From: Bacillus thermotolerans
GTDB lineage: Bacteria > Bacillota > Bacilli > Bacillales > Domibacillaceae
Length of the DNA: 64,000 nucleotides
Assembly (NCBI RefSeq): GCF_000812025.2
Contig: NZ_JWJE02000007.1
Span: 1-64,000, forward strand
Direction: 5' to 3'
Shown one piece after another: positions 36,685 to 46,059 of the stretch. The notes beneath the pieces were generated by a model that was not told the origin of the DNA, searched no databases, and saw nothing but the letters and a program-made list of their open reading frames with translations. The translations under genes and the position numbers were made by a program. How positions within the stretch are numbered: position 1 is the first letter of the stretch; the number at the start of each line of letters is the position of its first letter.

Positions 36685-37470
36685 TTATGAACCGAACTGC
36701 CAGACGGAATGACTTAAATTGCCGTATCGGTAGCTTCTGTGCAGCAAAGCAGCCGTACGCTCATCGTCTGCTGCTCCCATGGCATAAAATAATGGAATAA
36801 AGTGCTCGTTTCCATAAGGTGGAACGGCGTATGACGCTAAAGGTGCCAGCGAATCGTACTGGAAAAGCGAGTCAAGATCCCAGCTGTTGACTCGCCGGGC
36901 AAGCCATTCATCAAATCCGAGCGCCCACTCATCTGCTGTCCCATTATCCTTCATCATATTGACGGCCGCCAAATTGTGCACGGTACCCCCGCTGCCGATA
37001 ATCATGACCTCTTCCTTCCTTAAAGCTGATAATGATTGTCCAATTTTATATTGTTCTTCTGGTGTAAGAAGAGGATTCACCGACATAGAAATCACAGGAA
37101 TATCCGCCTCCGGATACAGCTTTCGGAGAATAACCCATGCCCCGTGATCCAGCCCGCGGCTTGTGTCCACTTTATAAGAAATCCCCTCCTTCGAAAGAAG
37201 CGCTCCTATTTCTTCAGCCAGCTTGTGATTACCTTTGGCCGGATATTGAATACGGTATAAAGCTTCCGGAAAGCCGCCGAAGTCATAAATGGTACTGTAT
37301 TCCTCCACGTCACTGACCTGCTGCTCCTTGGATGTCCAGTGGGCAGAAAATAAAATAATGGCTCTCGGCTTCCGCCATGTCTTCCCTAACTCAGTTAGAA
37401 ACTGGGTATATTCGTTCTCTTCAATTGCTAAAAGCGGTGCCCCATGGGCGATAAAAAAAGCAGGCATCAT
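36685..37470 (-). CDS. LigB-type extradiol dioxygenase (DODA/YgiD family)
   Basis: This 261-aa class III ring-cleavage dioxygenase-like protein has its first metal-site histidine in FIAHGAPLLAI, with others at FSAHWTSKEQ and GGTVHNLAAV. GLDHGAWVILRKLYPEADIPV is the central signature. Bacterial members include E. coli YgiD; the plant relative opens DOPA. The ATG at 37470 follows AAGGAGGAATATGG. It is monocistronic, and its substrate is unknown. Confidence 0.85.
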   Translation of the reverse strand: MMPAFFIAHGAPLLAIEENEYTQFLTELGKTWRKPRAIILFSAHWTSKEQQVSDVEEYSTIYDFGGFPEALYRIQYPAKGNHKLAEEIGALLSKEGISYKVDTSRGLDHGAWVILRKLYPEADIPVISMSVNPLLTPEEQYKIGQSLSALRKEEVMIIGSGGTVHNLAAVNMMKDNGTADEWALGFDEWLARRVNSWDLDSLFQYDSLAPLASYAVPPYGNEHFIPLFYAMGAADDERTAALLHRSYRYGNLSHSVWQFGS

Positions 37471-37849
37471 AAGCCATATTCCTCCTTCATTATTCCTCTC
37501 AGCTGCTCCTTGCGGCCTTTTCCTATATAGTTCCCCGCTTAAAAGGAAATTCCCCTAAAGCGAGTATTTTCTCATATGAATAGTTGTTTCCTAAAACGTA
37601 ACAGACCCTCTCACCGTTCGTCAATGCAGACAGGAGATACATTTAACGGGAACAGTATTGTTCCTCATTTGGAAATAATTAAAGCAAGCTCGTGGACTTT
37701 TTTTCTCAGATACAGTCAGCTCCCTGCATCTTTAGTGGCAGCCAGCCAAATATTTACCGGAATAAATGACGCCAGGTTCCATAAAGCTAAAGATGCTTCT
37801 TTCTTTTAGAAGCGCTTCTCCAGAATCCAACAAAGAAAGGGCGGTCTTG
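37471..37849. other. Gene-free interval
   Basis: No frame with a ribosome binding site or a recognisable product was found. It contains a 12-bp palindrome AGAAGCGCTTCT (37808-37819), close to the following DUF3918 gene, and an otherwise unremarkable AT-rich promoter zone. Confidence 0.5.
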
Positions 37850-38107
37850 ATGAATAATCAACGTACAGTTATGACTTCATTGCTAGCTGCCGGAGCGGCT
37901 GGCGCAGCCATCTACGGTATTTCAAGAGGCATGCGGAATGGCACCATTCAGCAGATGACACAAAATGTAACGAGTGCTTTAACGACTAACCAGCCTATGC
38001 AGCAAATAGCTAATACTGTATTAAACTCAAATGCGTCAGGATCGAATAAAAATCAAGGGCTCGCCCAGCAGAAAATGGCTCGCCAAGGCGACGATTTACT
38101 TTATTAA
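37850..38107 (+). CDS. DUF3918/YrzQ-like small protein
   Basis: This 85-aa protein starts MNNQRTVMTSLLAAGAAGAA with a short hydrophobic N-terminal helix (8-25), then a polar, Gln/Asn-rich helical region (about 35-85). This resembles the YrzQ/DUF3918 family of short Bacillaceae proteins with a membrane-associated N-terminus. The ATG at 37850 follows GAAAGGGCGG. Function unknown. A strong hairpin follows. Confidence 0.65.
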   Translation: MNNQRTVMTSLLAAGAAGAAIYGISRGMRNGTIQQMTQNVTSALTTNQPMQQIANTVLNSNASGSNKNQGLAQQKMARQGDDLLY

Positions 38108-38119
38108 GTCTTCAATAAA

Positions 38120-38146
38120 AGCCGGCTTACATAATGTAAGCCGGCT
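38120..38146. terminator. Terminator between the DUF3918 gene and the kinase gene
   Basis: AGCCGGCTTAC and GTAAGCCGGCT pair perfectly across a 5-nt loop between two convergent genes. Confidence 0.82.
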
Positions 38147-38205
38147 ATAATAAAAGATCTATCCCCGGGCGAACATGCTCTCGCAGACGTTAAGACCAGA
38201 CCCTG

Positions 38206-39165
38206 TTAGCGCTTTAGAACCAAATGGACCTCCTCCAATGTTGGCAAGGCAGTCATCGCTCCTCTAGCTGTAACAGCCAATGCCCCGCAAACATTCGAAA
38301 ACTCCACCACTCGCTTCATTGCTTGCTCGTTCTTGAGCAGCTGTGAGAAAGACTGAGAGGAAAGCTGGTATAACAATCCGCCTACAAAGGCGTCTCCTGC
38401 TCCCGTTGTATCAATTACCTGCATATGAGGAGCCGATACTTCTCCTGAATAAATGCTCGTGTAATAGCTGCTTCCTCTCTTTCCTCTCGTAATGATAACG
38501 AGCGAGCTACCTGTATGTATAAGCCGGCGGATAGCCTCCGCTTCATAAAGGCCTGGAAATAAAAAGCACAGTTCTTCCTCGCTCACTTTGATGATATCTG
38601 CAGCAGAAAGCAAGGAAACAATCATGGACCTGGCTTCTTCTTCCGCCTCCCAAAAGGACAGCCGAATATTCGGATCGAAGCTGACGAGTGCCTTCTTTTC
38701 TTTCGCAAGCTCAATCGCCCGGACGGTTGCTTGACGACTTTCTTCATAGGCTAAGGAGTTGGAGCTGAAATGAAAAACCGTTTCTTCGTTAAACCAAGCT
38801 CTTTGCACTTCTTCCGGGGCAAATAACATGTGGGCAGCAGGAGCACCGTAAAATAAAAAATCCCTCTCTCCCTCTTTAGTTAAAGAAACGAAGGCTACCG
38901 CCGTTTGGGCCTCCTTCGTAAAAAGAATGTGATCCACACACACGTGAGCTTTCGATAAGCACTCACTTGCGAAGCGCCCGAATGCGTCTTCTCCGACTTT
39001 CCCGATAAAGTAACTTGTTCCACCCAGCTTCGCTACAGCAGCCGCTACATTTGCCGGCGCTCCTCCAGGCATCTTCTGAAAAAAAGAGGTACGTTCCAGG
39101 CCCAACCCATTTTCTGTCGGGATAAAATCAACTAATAACTCTCCAAATGATATGACTTTCTTCAT
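38206..39165 (-). CDS. PfkB-family sugar kinase (fructokinase-like)
   Basis: This 319-aa ribokinase-fold kinase has the N-terminal GGAPANVAAAVAKLGG and the C-terminal catalytic DTTGAGDAFVGGLLYQL with the base Asp. The early residues (ISFGELLVDFIP) and overall length fit fructokinases and 2-keto-3-deoxygluconate kinases. The ATG follows AGAGGTGAGAAA. It lies behind the sodium:solute symporter gene, with a terminator between. No hydrolase or other sugar gene is adjacent, so the substrate is open. Confidence 0.85.
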   Translation of the reverse strand: MKKVISFGELLVDFIPTENGLGLERTSFFQKMPGGAPANVAAAVAKLGGTSYFIGKVGEDAFGRFASECLSKAHVCVDHILFTKEAQTAVAFVSLTKEGERDFLFYGAPAAHMLFAPEEVQRAWFNEETVFHFSSNSLAYEESRQATVRAIELAKEKKALVSFDPNIRLSFWEAEEEARSMIVSLLSAADIIKVSEEELCFLFPGLYEAEAIRRLIHTGSSLVIITRGKRGSSYYTSIYSGEVSAPHMQVIDTTGAGDAFVGGLLYQLSSQSFSQLLKNEQAMKRVVEFSNVCGALAVTARGAMTALPTLEEVHLVLKR

Positions 39166-39245
39166 TTTCTCACCTCTGCCAATTTATCCTGCACTCTCTC
39201 CTGCTCTTCTTATTATAAAAGAAACGGCTTTTTCCTGCTTTCATT

Positions 39246-39290
39246 AAAAAACTGGCTGCAATGCCTAGTGAGCATTGCAGCCAGTTTTTT
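39246..39290. terminator. Strong terminator between the symporter and kinase genes
   Basis: The stem of about 18 bp begins with six A and ends with six T (AAAAAACTGGCTGCAATGC with its complement at 39272-39290). It can terminate in either direction. Confidence 0.92.
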
Positions 39291-39397
39291 AATCTTTCAC
39301 AGAACTCTTTTCTTTCCTATGGGATAAAGCAGTCTTTTTTACTCACCTACTTGTGAACAGGCATACCTTTATACTTCTACGTTCTTGAGCGTCGTTC

Positions 39398-40843
39398 TCA
39401 CTCTGCTATAGAATCGACCTCTGGCACAGCTTCTACTTCTGGTCCCTTTGTTAAGAAAGAAACAATTACAAGAGTTACAATGGATACCGGCAGGCCGATA
39501 AAGACAGGGTGCCAGCCGAGTGGATGTCCCATTAACTGCCAAGCTGTTGCGACACTAAGGCCAAGCCACATAGAAATAATACCAGCTTGCCTTGTTGCTC
39601 CCTTCCAGAACATTCCCAGCAATACAGGAGCTAATAAGCCCGATACAAGCATCGCTGTGCCCGTAATCCAAAGAGTCACTAATTTTGGAATATACAATGC
39701 AAGGAAGAGAGAAATAAAGGAAACAATTACTACGCATAGTTTGCTGTATTTCAGCATTTTTTCGTCATTGAAATTCTTCGCTTTTGGCTTAATTATATCA
39801 TTAACGATGGACGAAGCTGCGGAAATAAAGAACGAATCCGCTGTAGAAATAACTGTTGCCAATAGGGCAATGAGCATCACAATGACCAGCGGGAAAGGAA
39901 GAACTTGTCCTATAATTTCATAATAAATTAATGAAGGATTAGCTATGTCCATTTGCATTCCGTATTTGCTCATTACCCCGATAGCTACACAAACCACACC
40001 AATGGCAGTGGAGAGCACGATAGAAATCAAATAGCCATTATTAGATGTTTTTAAGTCTTTTGCTGCCCAAACACGCTGCCAAACATCCTGTCTAACAAAC
40101 TGATACGCACCAACCGTCAACATAAAGACAAATACTTCAGCTGGAGCGATGCTGAATATGCTCAGGTGACTGCCTTCCCCCATAGATTCAGCATAGCTTG
40201 CCATGCTGCCCCAATCCCCTGCAAGCACTAATACAACAACAAACAAAGCGAAAATACCAAGCGTTTGAATGGTTCCATGGATAGCATCCTGGATAATGAC
40301 CGCTTCCATGCCTCCGAAATATGTTTTTAGTGTCAGTAATATCCACCCAATTAAAATACCGGAGGTCATACTCATCCCGAGTGTTAAATTTAAGATTGTT
40401 GCAATCGCTACGAACTGCATTCCTGTAATCGCGCAATAAGCAACAAGCATGCTGATTGCTGTCGGAATACGGGCCCCTTCACCATAACGCATGGCTGTGA
40501 AATCACCGATCGTCACCATATTATGCTTCTCACCAAGCATACGAATGCGCTTTGTTAAGAATAGAATGAAAAGAACCGACATCCCTCCTACTGCAACATT
40601 CATCCATTGCTGTCCCATCCCCAGGATATAGCCGTTCGTCATATAGCCTAGCAGAATCGATCCGCCTATTGCTGTTCCGACAAATGTCAAGATTAATGGA
40701 AAAATGGAAACAGATCTTCCAGCGACGTTGTAGTCATCATACGTTTTTACTTTGCGGCCAATATATACAGAAAGACCAAATAAGAAAATAAAATAAATAA
40801 ATACGATAACCCCTAAAATCAGCTTTTCTTGTTCGTTAAACAT
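39398..40843 (-). CDS. Sodium:solute symporter (SSS family)
   Basis: This 481-aa transporter has about 13 membrane segments. SSS-type features include GRKVKTYDDYNVAGRSVSIF at the first loop, GSILLGYMTNGY and ATVISTADSFFISAASSIVND (sodium-site region). The ATG at 40843 follows AAGGGGTGTACAAC; a 12-codon longer frame is rejected. Proline, pantothenate, sugar or organic acid are all carried in this family. A sequence matching the catabolite-responsive element consensus lies 21 nt before the start codon. Confidence 0.87.
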   Translation of the reverse strand: MFNEQEKLILGVIVFIYFIFLFGLSVYIGRKVKTYDDYNVAGRSVSIFPLILTFVGTAIGGSILLGYMTNGYILGMGQQWMNVAVGGMSVLFILFLTKRIRMLGEKHNMVTIGDFTAMRYGEGARIPTAISMLVAYCAITGMQFVAIATILNLTLGMSMTSGILIGWILLTLKTYFGGMEAVIIQDAIHGTIQTLGIFALFVVVLVLAGDWGSMASYAESMGEGSHLSIFSIAPAEVFVFMLTVGAYQFVRQDVWQRVWAAKDLKTSNNGYLISIVLSTAIGVVCVAIGVMSKYGMQMDIANPSLIYYEIIGQVLPFPLVIVMLIALLATVISTADSFFISAASSIVNDIIKPKAKNFNDEKMLKYSKLCVVIVSFISLFLALYIPKLVTLWITGTAMLVSGLLAPVLLGMFWKGATRQAGIISMWLGLSVATAWQLMGHPLGWHPVFIGLPVSIVTLVIVSFLTKGPEVEAVPEVDSIAE

Positions 40844-40864
40844 GTTGTACACCCCTTTGTCATT

Positions 40865-40879
40865 TGTATCCGCTTTCAA
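40865..40879 (-). promoter_or_regulatory. Catabolite-responsive element (cre)
   Basis: TTGAAAGCGGATACA on the minus strand matches the B. subtilis consensus WTGNAANCGNWNNCW at every defined position. It lies just upstream of the ribosome binding site of the symporter gene, where CcpA could block elongation or initiation during growth on preferred sugar. Confidence 0.7.
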
Positions 40880-41270
40880 TGGCTTTTCTAAATCTCATTT
40901 AGAAATAAGTTAATTGACCTGTCTCCCTTCCTCATTAAATTTGAACTTCCGCAAATATTAATATCAATTCTGAATATTTTATATAATTTAATTAATGCAA
41001 ATTTTGAGCCTAGTTTCAATGACAAATTGTCATACGTTCATTCTGCACCTAGCAAAAAACAACGTTGAACCCTTGTCCTGCTTAGCTTTTAGCCGCCTGA
41101 AAATTTTTTGTCAGAAAATCTTTCTTCCTGCCTGCTTTCGACCTTTTACGCCTAATTCTTCAGATCCGTTGAGATATCCCAAGAAAGGCTGGTAAAATCT
41201 TTACCGCATTGGTAAATAAATTTTTACTAATTCATTCATAACGACAATACTGAAGACAAAATAAAAAGAA
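40880..41270. other. Gene-free interval with alternating GGTAAA/TTTACC elements
   Basis: This is the long AT-rich region upstream of the symporter gene. At 41191-41216 it has GGTAAA, TTTACC and GGTAAA in alternating orientation 3-5 nt apart. A 66-codon plus-strand frame lacks a ribosome binding site and resembles nothing. The symporter promoter must lie here but was not resolved. Confidence 0.45.
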
Positions 41271-41298
41271 CAGCCAGCTAGTATTTGTCAGCTGGCTG
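41271..41298 (-). terminator. Terminator of the 41-45 kb ABC operon
   Basis: CAGCCAGCT pairs with AGCTGGCTG across a 10-nt loop, followed on the minus strand by TTCTTTTTATTTT. Confidence 0.88.
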
Positions 41299-41328
41299 CC
41301 CCTTCTAAATAAGATAACTGCCCTGTTC

Positions 41329-42396
41329 TTAGACGAGAGCAGCTTCTCTTGTTTCAGCGAAGGAACGCAAGGAGAGGCTTACCTCGTCCCCCACATAAAA
41401 CCGAGGAGAGTAAACAGAGTCATGCACTTCCCATTCTTCATTTTCTACTTGAATGGTATAATGAATTTCTTTTCCTTGATATTGAACGAGAGTCACAATT
41501 CCACCTTCTCCCCTTTCTCCACCCGGTGCTAGTCTCCATTGTTCCGGACGCACCGGATAGAAGCCTTTCTTCTTCAGCTTTACTGAAACACCATGATCTT
41601 TCCACCTTTCTAGCGGGAGCTTCTCCGGGATAAACACTCCCTCCTCCCATGTTCCTTTCATCAGCTGGCATTTGCCAACAAAAGCAGCAACGAACTCAGT
41701 CTCCGGTTTAGTATAGACTGCTTCCGGGGTCCCGACTTGCTCAATTCTTCCTTCGTTCATAACCACAATTCTATCCGCCATCGCAAGGGCCTCGCTTTGA
41801 TCATGGGTGACGTAGACGATTGTCGACTGGGTCTTTCGGTGAATGCGCTGAATCTCTCTTCTCATCTCCATCCGCAGCTCTACATCAAGCGCACTGAGCG
41901 GTTCATCCATAAGCAATAAGCGGGGCAGAGCAGCCACGGCACGGGCTAATGCTACCCGTTGCTTTTGACCGCCCGATAGCTCTGCCGGATACCTGCCAGC
42001 CAGTTGCTTTAACCCTACCAGCTCCAATACAGTCTCTACTCTCTCCCTCATGTTCTTCTTTAAATCTTTTGCTGTAAAACGGTGATGAAGCAGCGGGAAC
42101 ATTACATGCTCTCTGACTGTCATATGCGGCCACAAAGCAAATGATTGAAACACCATACCGATATTCCGTTCTTCAGGCGGGGTCAGCTGGCGTGGTGACG
42201 CAACCAGCGCATCATCTATGATCACCTCTCCACTTGTCGGCTTCATGAACCCCGCCATCAGCTTTAATAAAGTCGTCTTTCCACACCCTGATGGTCCGAG
42301 GATGGCAATGAATTCCCCGTCTTCTATCTCTAAATCTACTGATTGAAGAGCAGTGAAAGAATCATATACCTTCTTTAAATCTCGCACGCTGATCAT
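41329..42396 (-). CDS. ABC transporter ATPase (iron/2-aminoethylphosphonate type)
   Basis: This 355-aa ATPase has Walker [10 protein letters not shown], signature LSGGQKQRVALARA, Walker B LLLMDEPLSALD and a switch histidine in VYVTHDQSEAL. The C-terminal extension (about 245-355, TOBE-like) places it in the FbpC/PotA/PhnT group. The ATG at 42396 overlaps the permease stop codon (ATGA). It is the third gene of a binding protein-permease-ATPase operon. The sequence alone does not separate iron(III), 2-aminoethylphosphonate and spermidine substrates. Confidence 0.85.
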   Translation of the reverse strand: MISVRDLKKVYDSFTALQSVDLEIEDGEFIAILGPSGCGKTTLLKLMAGFMKPTSGEVIIDDALVASPRQLTPPEERNIGMVFQSFALWPHMTVREHVMFPLLHHRFTAKDLKKNMRERVETVLELVGLKQLAGRYPAELSGGQKQRVALARAVAALPRLLLMDEPLSALDVELRMEMRREIQRIHRKTQSTIVYVTHDQSEALAMADRIVVMNEGRIEQVGTPEAVYTKPETEFVAAFVGKCQLMKGTWEEGVFIPEKLPLERWKDHGVSVKLKKKGFYPVRPEQWRLAPGGERGEGGIVTLVQYQGKEIHYTIQVENEEWEVHDSVYSPRFYVGDEVSLSLRSFAETREAALV

Positions 42397-44135
42397 TCTT
42401 CTTTTCTCACCTTTCTCTCCCATAATTGGTTGAACCATGTGAACAGTAAGCCGCCAATTAAGATTCCGCATACAATTATGCTAGCAAATGCGGTGGAATA
42501 AATCGTATAGCCAGCTTGCTGGTAATTAAAGATCACCACCCCGATGGTTTCGGAACCAGCTGACCATAATAGACTTGATACCGTTAGCTCCGTCAACACC
42601 ATCAAAAAGACGAGCAAAGCTCCGCCAATGAGACCTGGAAGAATCAGCGGCAGCAAAATTCTCCTCCATTTTGTCCACCCTTTTGCACCTGATACCCTTG
42701 CTGCTTCCTCGATCGACGGATCAACCTGCAGGAAGGCTGCATAGCTGCCCCTTACCTGAAGGATGAAGAACCTTGTAACATATGCAATGAATAATATCCA
42801 GACAGAGCCGTATATCCCCGGGTTCCAGCCTGGAATGGGCTGCATCCAGGCAAGGATCATACAAAGAGCGAAGACCGTGCCAGGCAAGGCATAAGGCATG
42901 GTAATAAACAGCTCCATCAGCTTTGTCACACTGCCCGGCCTTGTATACCTCACATAAGCAATCGCTGTTCCTGCTATTAAGCAAATGACCGTCGTCAAGA
43001 AAGCAAGCGAGATGCTGTTCCACCAGGCTGTCCCAGTCTTCGGATCCGTCAAAAACACATATTCATAATTTTTCAGCGACAGATTCTCTAACTCAAACGG
43101 CAGGCCATATGCTTTAACGAACGACAATGCCCCCATGCATATAAAAGGCACTAAGCTCGTTATCAGAAGAAACGCCCAAACACCGGACTCTATTACTCTC
43201 CTTCTCATGCCTGTTATGTATATCCTCGGTTCGGTGTCTCTTGCCGTTGTCTCTGTAACCCGGCTGCGCTTTAACAGGCGCCATTGAATGAATGTTCCTG
43301 CTAAAGCGATGATGCCTAACATTACAGATAGAACAGCTGCTCTTGAAAAAGCAGAAGGCCCAAATCCTGCAACCTGCTCATATATGTACGTGCTTAACAC
43401 TCGGATGTTGGCTGGTATACCTAAGAAAGCAGGAATGCCAAAATTATCAAGGTTCGTTAAGAAGGCAAGCAGCCCCCCGCTTGCTATGCCAGGTAAAGCC
43501 ATCGGCAGGACAATTCTTCTTAACACTTGACCTTTAGTGGCACCCGATGTCTTAGCCGCCTCTACAAGTTCCCTCGGGATCTTGCGGAACACATCCACTG
43601 TAAATAAATAGACTAATGGATAATGAGAAAGACCGAGAATAAAAATAATGCCTCCCATACTGTATAAGTTCGGAACAGCCAGACTGCCTGGAAGCCAGTT
43701 GAGGAGGCCGGCCACTGGCCCGTTATGGCTGAACAGCTGAATCCAGGCGAGTGTCGTAATATAAGATGGAATAATAAACGGCAGAAAGATAAGCAGCTGC
43801 ATCCACCGCTTCCCTCTTATATTCATATAAGCCATCATCCAGGCCAATGTTACGCCTAAACCAAGGGACAGAGCCGTTGAGCCTAGCACAATCACTATTG
43901 TGTTCCCGACAGTCGTCCATGTCGCCTGCTCCTGTAGGACCTCTCTATAATGGCCCAGCGTAAGTGTGCCTTCCTGGACGAAGCTCAGCCAAATGAGCCG
44001 CAAGATCGGCCAAACGAAAAGTATAAAAATGAATAACAGCCCTACGAGGGCATAAAGTTTTTTTCTGCTCAAAAACAAAGAGAAGGAGGGAGACTTCTTC
44101 ATCTCCTCTCCTGCAAGTTGACCATTAGAAAGCAT
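42393..44135 (-). CDS. Fused ABC transporter permease (FbpB/PhnU-V type)
   Basis: This 580-aa permease has about 12 membrane segments and two EAA-type loops (VEAAKTSGATKGQVLRRIVLP in the first half and EEAARVSGAKGWTKWRRILLP in the second), so two permease domains are joined in one chain. This is typical of the iron(III) and aminoethylphosphonate importers. It starts 34 nt after the binding-protein stop codon. The downstream ATPase is translationally coupled by ATGA. Confidence 0.87.
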   Translation of the reverse strand: MLSNGQLAGEEMKKSPSFSLFLSRKKLYALVGLLFIFILFVWPILRLIWLSFVQEGTLTLGHYREVLQEQATWTTVGNTIVIVLGSTALSLGLGVTLAWMMAYMNIRGKRWMQLLIFLPFIIPSYITTLAWIQLFSHNGPVAGLLNWLPGSLAVPNLYSMGGIIFILGLSHYPLVYLFTVDVFRKIPRELVEAAKTSGATKGQVLRRIVLPMALPGIASGGLLAFLTNLDNFGIPAFLGIPANIRVLSTYIYEQVAGFGPSAFSRAAVLSVMLGIIALAGTFIQWRLLKRSRVTETTARDTEPRIYITGMRRRVIESGVWAFLLITSLVPFICMGALSFVKAYGLPFELENLSLKNYEYVFLTDPKTGTAWWNSISLAFLTTVICLIAGTAIAYVRYTRPGSVTKLMELFITMPYALPGTVFALCMILAWMQPIPGWNPGIYGSVWILFIAYVTRFFILQVRGSYAAFLQVDPSIEEAARVSGAKGWTKWRRILLPLILPGLIGGALLVFLMVLTELTVSSLLWSAGSETIGVVIFNYQQAGYTIYSTAFASIIVCGILIGGLLFTWFNQLWERKVRKEE

Positions 44136-44169
44136 TATCCTCTCTCCTTATCTGCTTAGCCTGCCATCA

Positions 44170-45201
44170 TCACTGTTGGCCGAAGATCTCTCCAAACTGC
44201 TTTTTATCTTCCTCGCGTGCCTTCAGTAATTCAGGCGTATCTGCCTGCAGCACCGTCATTTCACCTAATGTCTGTAAACCTTCAGGAGCTTCTACTCCCT
44301 CACGGATAGGCGTGTAGCCTAATTCTGCTGCCAGCTGCTGTCCTTCTTCAGAGAGGGCAAAATCTACAAATGCCTGAGCTGCCGGTTCATTATCCGTGCC
44401 GTTCATAATGCCTATCGGCTCTGTAATCACCGGTACCCCTTCCTTTGGATAGATAAATTCAACAGGAGAGCCCTCTTTCTTCGCACGGGCAGCTACATAA
44501 TCCACAACCATCCCGTAGGATTTCTGCCCCATAGCTACCGCTTCGAGTACACCGCCATTTCCTTTCGTAACACTCATTTCATTCTCTTTCAATTTCTCAT
44601 AGAAATCCCATCCGAAATTGTCTTGCCGAGTAAAGATTCCCAGATTATAGGCAGCTGCACCTGAGTAAAAAGGACTTGGCATCAATGTTTTTCCTTGAGC
44701 CGCCTTTTCGGTTAAGATCCCCCAGCTATCGGGTATCTCTTTCACCTCATTGGTATTGACAACAAGTCCAGTAGCCATTACCTTCGTACCCGTATAAGCC
44801 CCGTCTGGATCAATAAAGGTGTCTGGAATATGCTCAGCTTCAGGAGACTTATAAGGAAGCAGCATCTCTTCCTCTTTTAAACCTTCAAACGTCACCGAAT
44901 CCGCTACCAGCAAAACGTCTGCCTGGACACTTCCTGCTTGTTTTTCTGCTTGAATTTTCGAAATGACCTCTTCAGTGCCCGAGCGGAATGTTTCTACTTC
45001 TACATCCGGATACTTCTTCTGAAAAGCATCCACTAGTGCCTGTGCATCGGCATCAGGCTGAGAAGTGTAAAAGCTGAGGGTCCCTGAGACGCCTCCCGCT
45101 GTTTCTCCACTTACTTCATTTGACTGTTCACTTCCATTGCTGCATGCCGCTGTTAGCACAGCCGCGACCAAAATCATCATCATAAAAGATAACTTGCGCA
45201 T
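44170..45201 (-). CDS. ABC transporter substrate-binding lipoprotein (AfuA/PhnS-like)
   Basis: This 343-aa lipoprotein has a signal peptide (1-17) and lipobox LTAAC. The mature part is a type II periplasmic-binding fold with GTLSFYTSQPDADAQALVDA and a hinge-region ARAKKEGSPVEFIYPKEGVP. The adjacent tyrosine pair used by many iron(III)-binding proteins is not seen, which slightly favours a non-iron substrate such as 2-aminoethylphosphonate. The ATG at 45201 follows GAGGAGAGGAGCAGACAC. It is the first gene of the operon. Confidence 0.83.
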   Translation of the reverse strand: MRKLSFMMMILVAAVLTAACSNGSEQSNEVSGETAGGVSGTLSFYTSQPDADAQALVDAFQKKYPDVEVETFRSGTEEVISKIQAEKQAGSVQADVLLVADSVTFEGLKEEEMLLPYKSPEAEHIPDTFIDPDGAYTGTKVMATGLVVNTNEVKEIPDSWGILTEKAAQGKTLMPSPFYSGAAAYNLGIFTRQDNFGWDFYEKLKENEMSVTKGNGGVLEAVAMGQKSYGMVVDYVAARAKKEGSPVEFIYPKEGVPVITEPIGIMNGTDNEPAAQAFVDFALSEEGQQLAAELGYTPIREGVEAPEGLQTLGEMTVLQADTPELLKAREEDKKQFGEIFGQQ

Positions 45202-45375
45202 GTGTCTGCTCCTCTCCTCCACAATCATTCATCGGTTAAAGCCAACGCTCCGCCCGTTCCACTTTTCTTTCTACTAAGGACAGGACTCTGCTAGTGAAAC
45301 GGTTATGTATACTTCCTTAAACCTCTTGTCATCATTTTCTTTAGAGCTTCTGTAGGGAAGTCTAATTGCTGCCTG

Positions 45376-45684
45376 TCACAGCACAGTCTCGATTCGATGT
45401 ATTCCTGGAAACTGCACATTAGGCGGTTTTGTTAATAGTGATTTTAGTCCGCGTTTCATACAATCAGCTGTAGTTTCGTTGACTGTCCAACCATGCTGCA
45501 CAGCCGAAAGGATACCGCCCTCACTAGCCTTGGACAAATGCCGCACTGTAAAAATGGAGTTTGCGCCCCATCTCTCTTTGCCTGCGTGCACGATCCTTGC
45601 TTCTTCAAAATGCTGCAGCACCTTTGTCAATACCGAACCTCCAGCAGCGAAAACGCTCTCATCATTGGCGACTAAAATTCTCAA
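45376..45684 (-). pseudogene. Truncated, degenerate SurE-like gene
   Basis: A 102-codon frame starts at TTG 45684 after GGGAGGAGG. It begins LRILVANDESVFAAG, like the SurE nucleotidase start RILVTNDDGVFAPG, and later shows GWTVNETTADCMKRGL like GTPTDCVKLGL. SurE is normally about 250 aa; this ends just after the GIN motif, here GIH. Of the four metal ligands of SurE, Asp8 remains. Asp9 is Glu, and the Ser and Asn positions are lost. It is a remnant or a repurposed short protein. No downstream SurE sequence was seen in other frames. Nothing else supports expression. Confidence 0.6.
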
Positions 45685-45983
45685 CAAACCAGCCTCCTCC
45701 CATGGTAAGAAACACATGAGCCTGGCCCAAAAGTCAGACTGCCAGCTCTTTGATCTCCCTTCTTTGCGAAGGTGGATCTCTTATTATATTAGGGGCCATT
45801 TATGAATAAGGCATGAAAGCGGTATTAATGTTATGTTTTGTTTTTGTTAAGGAAATGTCTAGAAGGACGCACGCCGTTTTCAAACTGGCAAAAGGAGCTA
45901 TAAACAGAGGATAAACTGCCTATATACATGGTACGAACCTGGCCCATGGATCAGGGCAAGAAGCAAAACGGCACAAAAAAAGC
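45685..45983. other. Interval without supportable genes
   Basis: About 300 nt upstream of the surE remnant. ATGAAAGCGGTATTA (45813-45827) resembles a cre site with one mismatch and is not called. No ORF with a ribosome binding site was found. Confidence 0.4.
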
Positions 45984-46017
45984 CCCGGCTAAGAGTTTCC
46001 TTTCTCTCTTAACCGGG
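45984..46017 (-). terminator. Terminator of the MetOD1-like gene
   Basis: CCCGGCTAAGAG pairs with CTCTTAACCGGG (one G-T pair) across 10 nt, followed on the minus strand by GGCTTTTTTTG. Confidence 0.85.
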
Positions 46018-46059
46018 ATCGGTTTAATGATCTTATCTATAGAGTCAGCATGGGGCTCG

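Noticed and set aside
37576..37809. 77-codon plus-strand frame
   Set aside because: No ribosome binding site and no recognisable product.
45813..45827. cre-like sequence ATGAAAGCGGTATTA
   Set aside because: One defined consensus position is wrong, and no intact gene follows on either side at a sensible distance.
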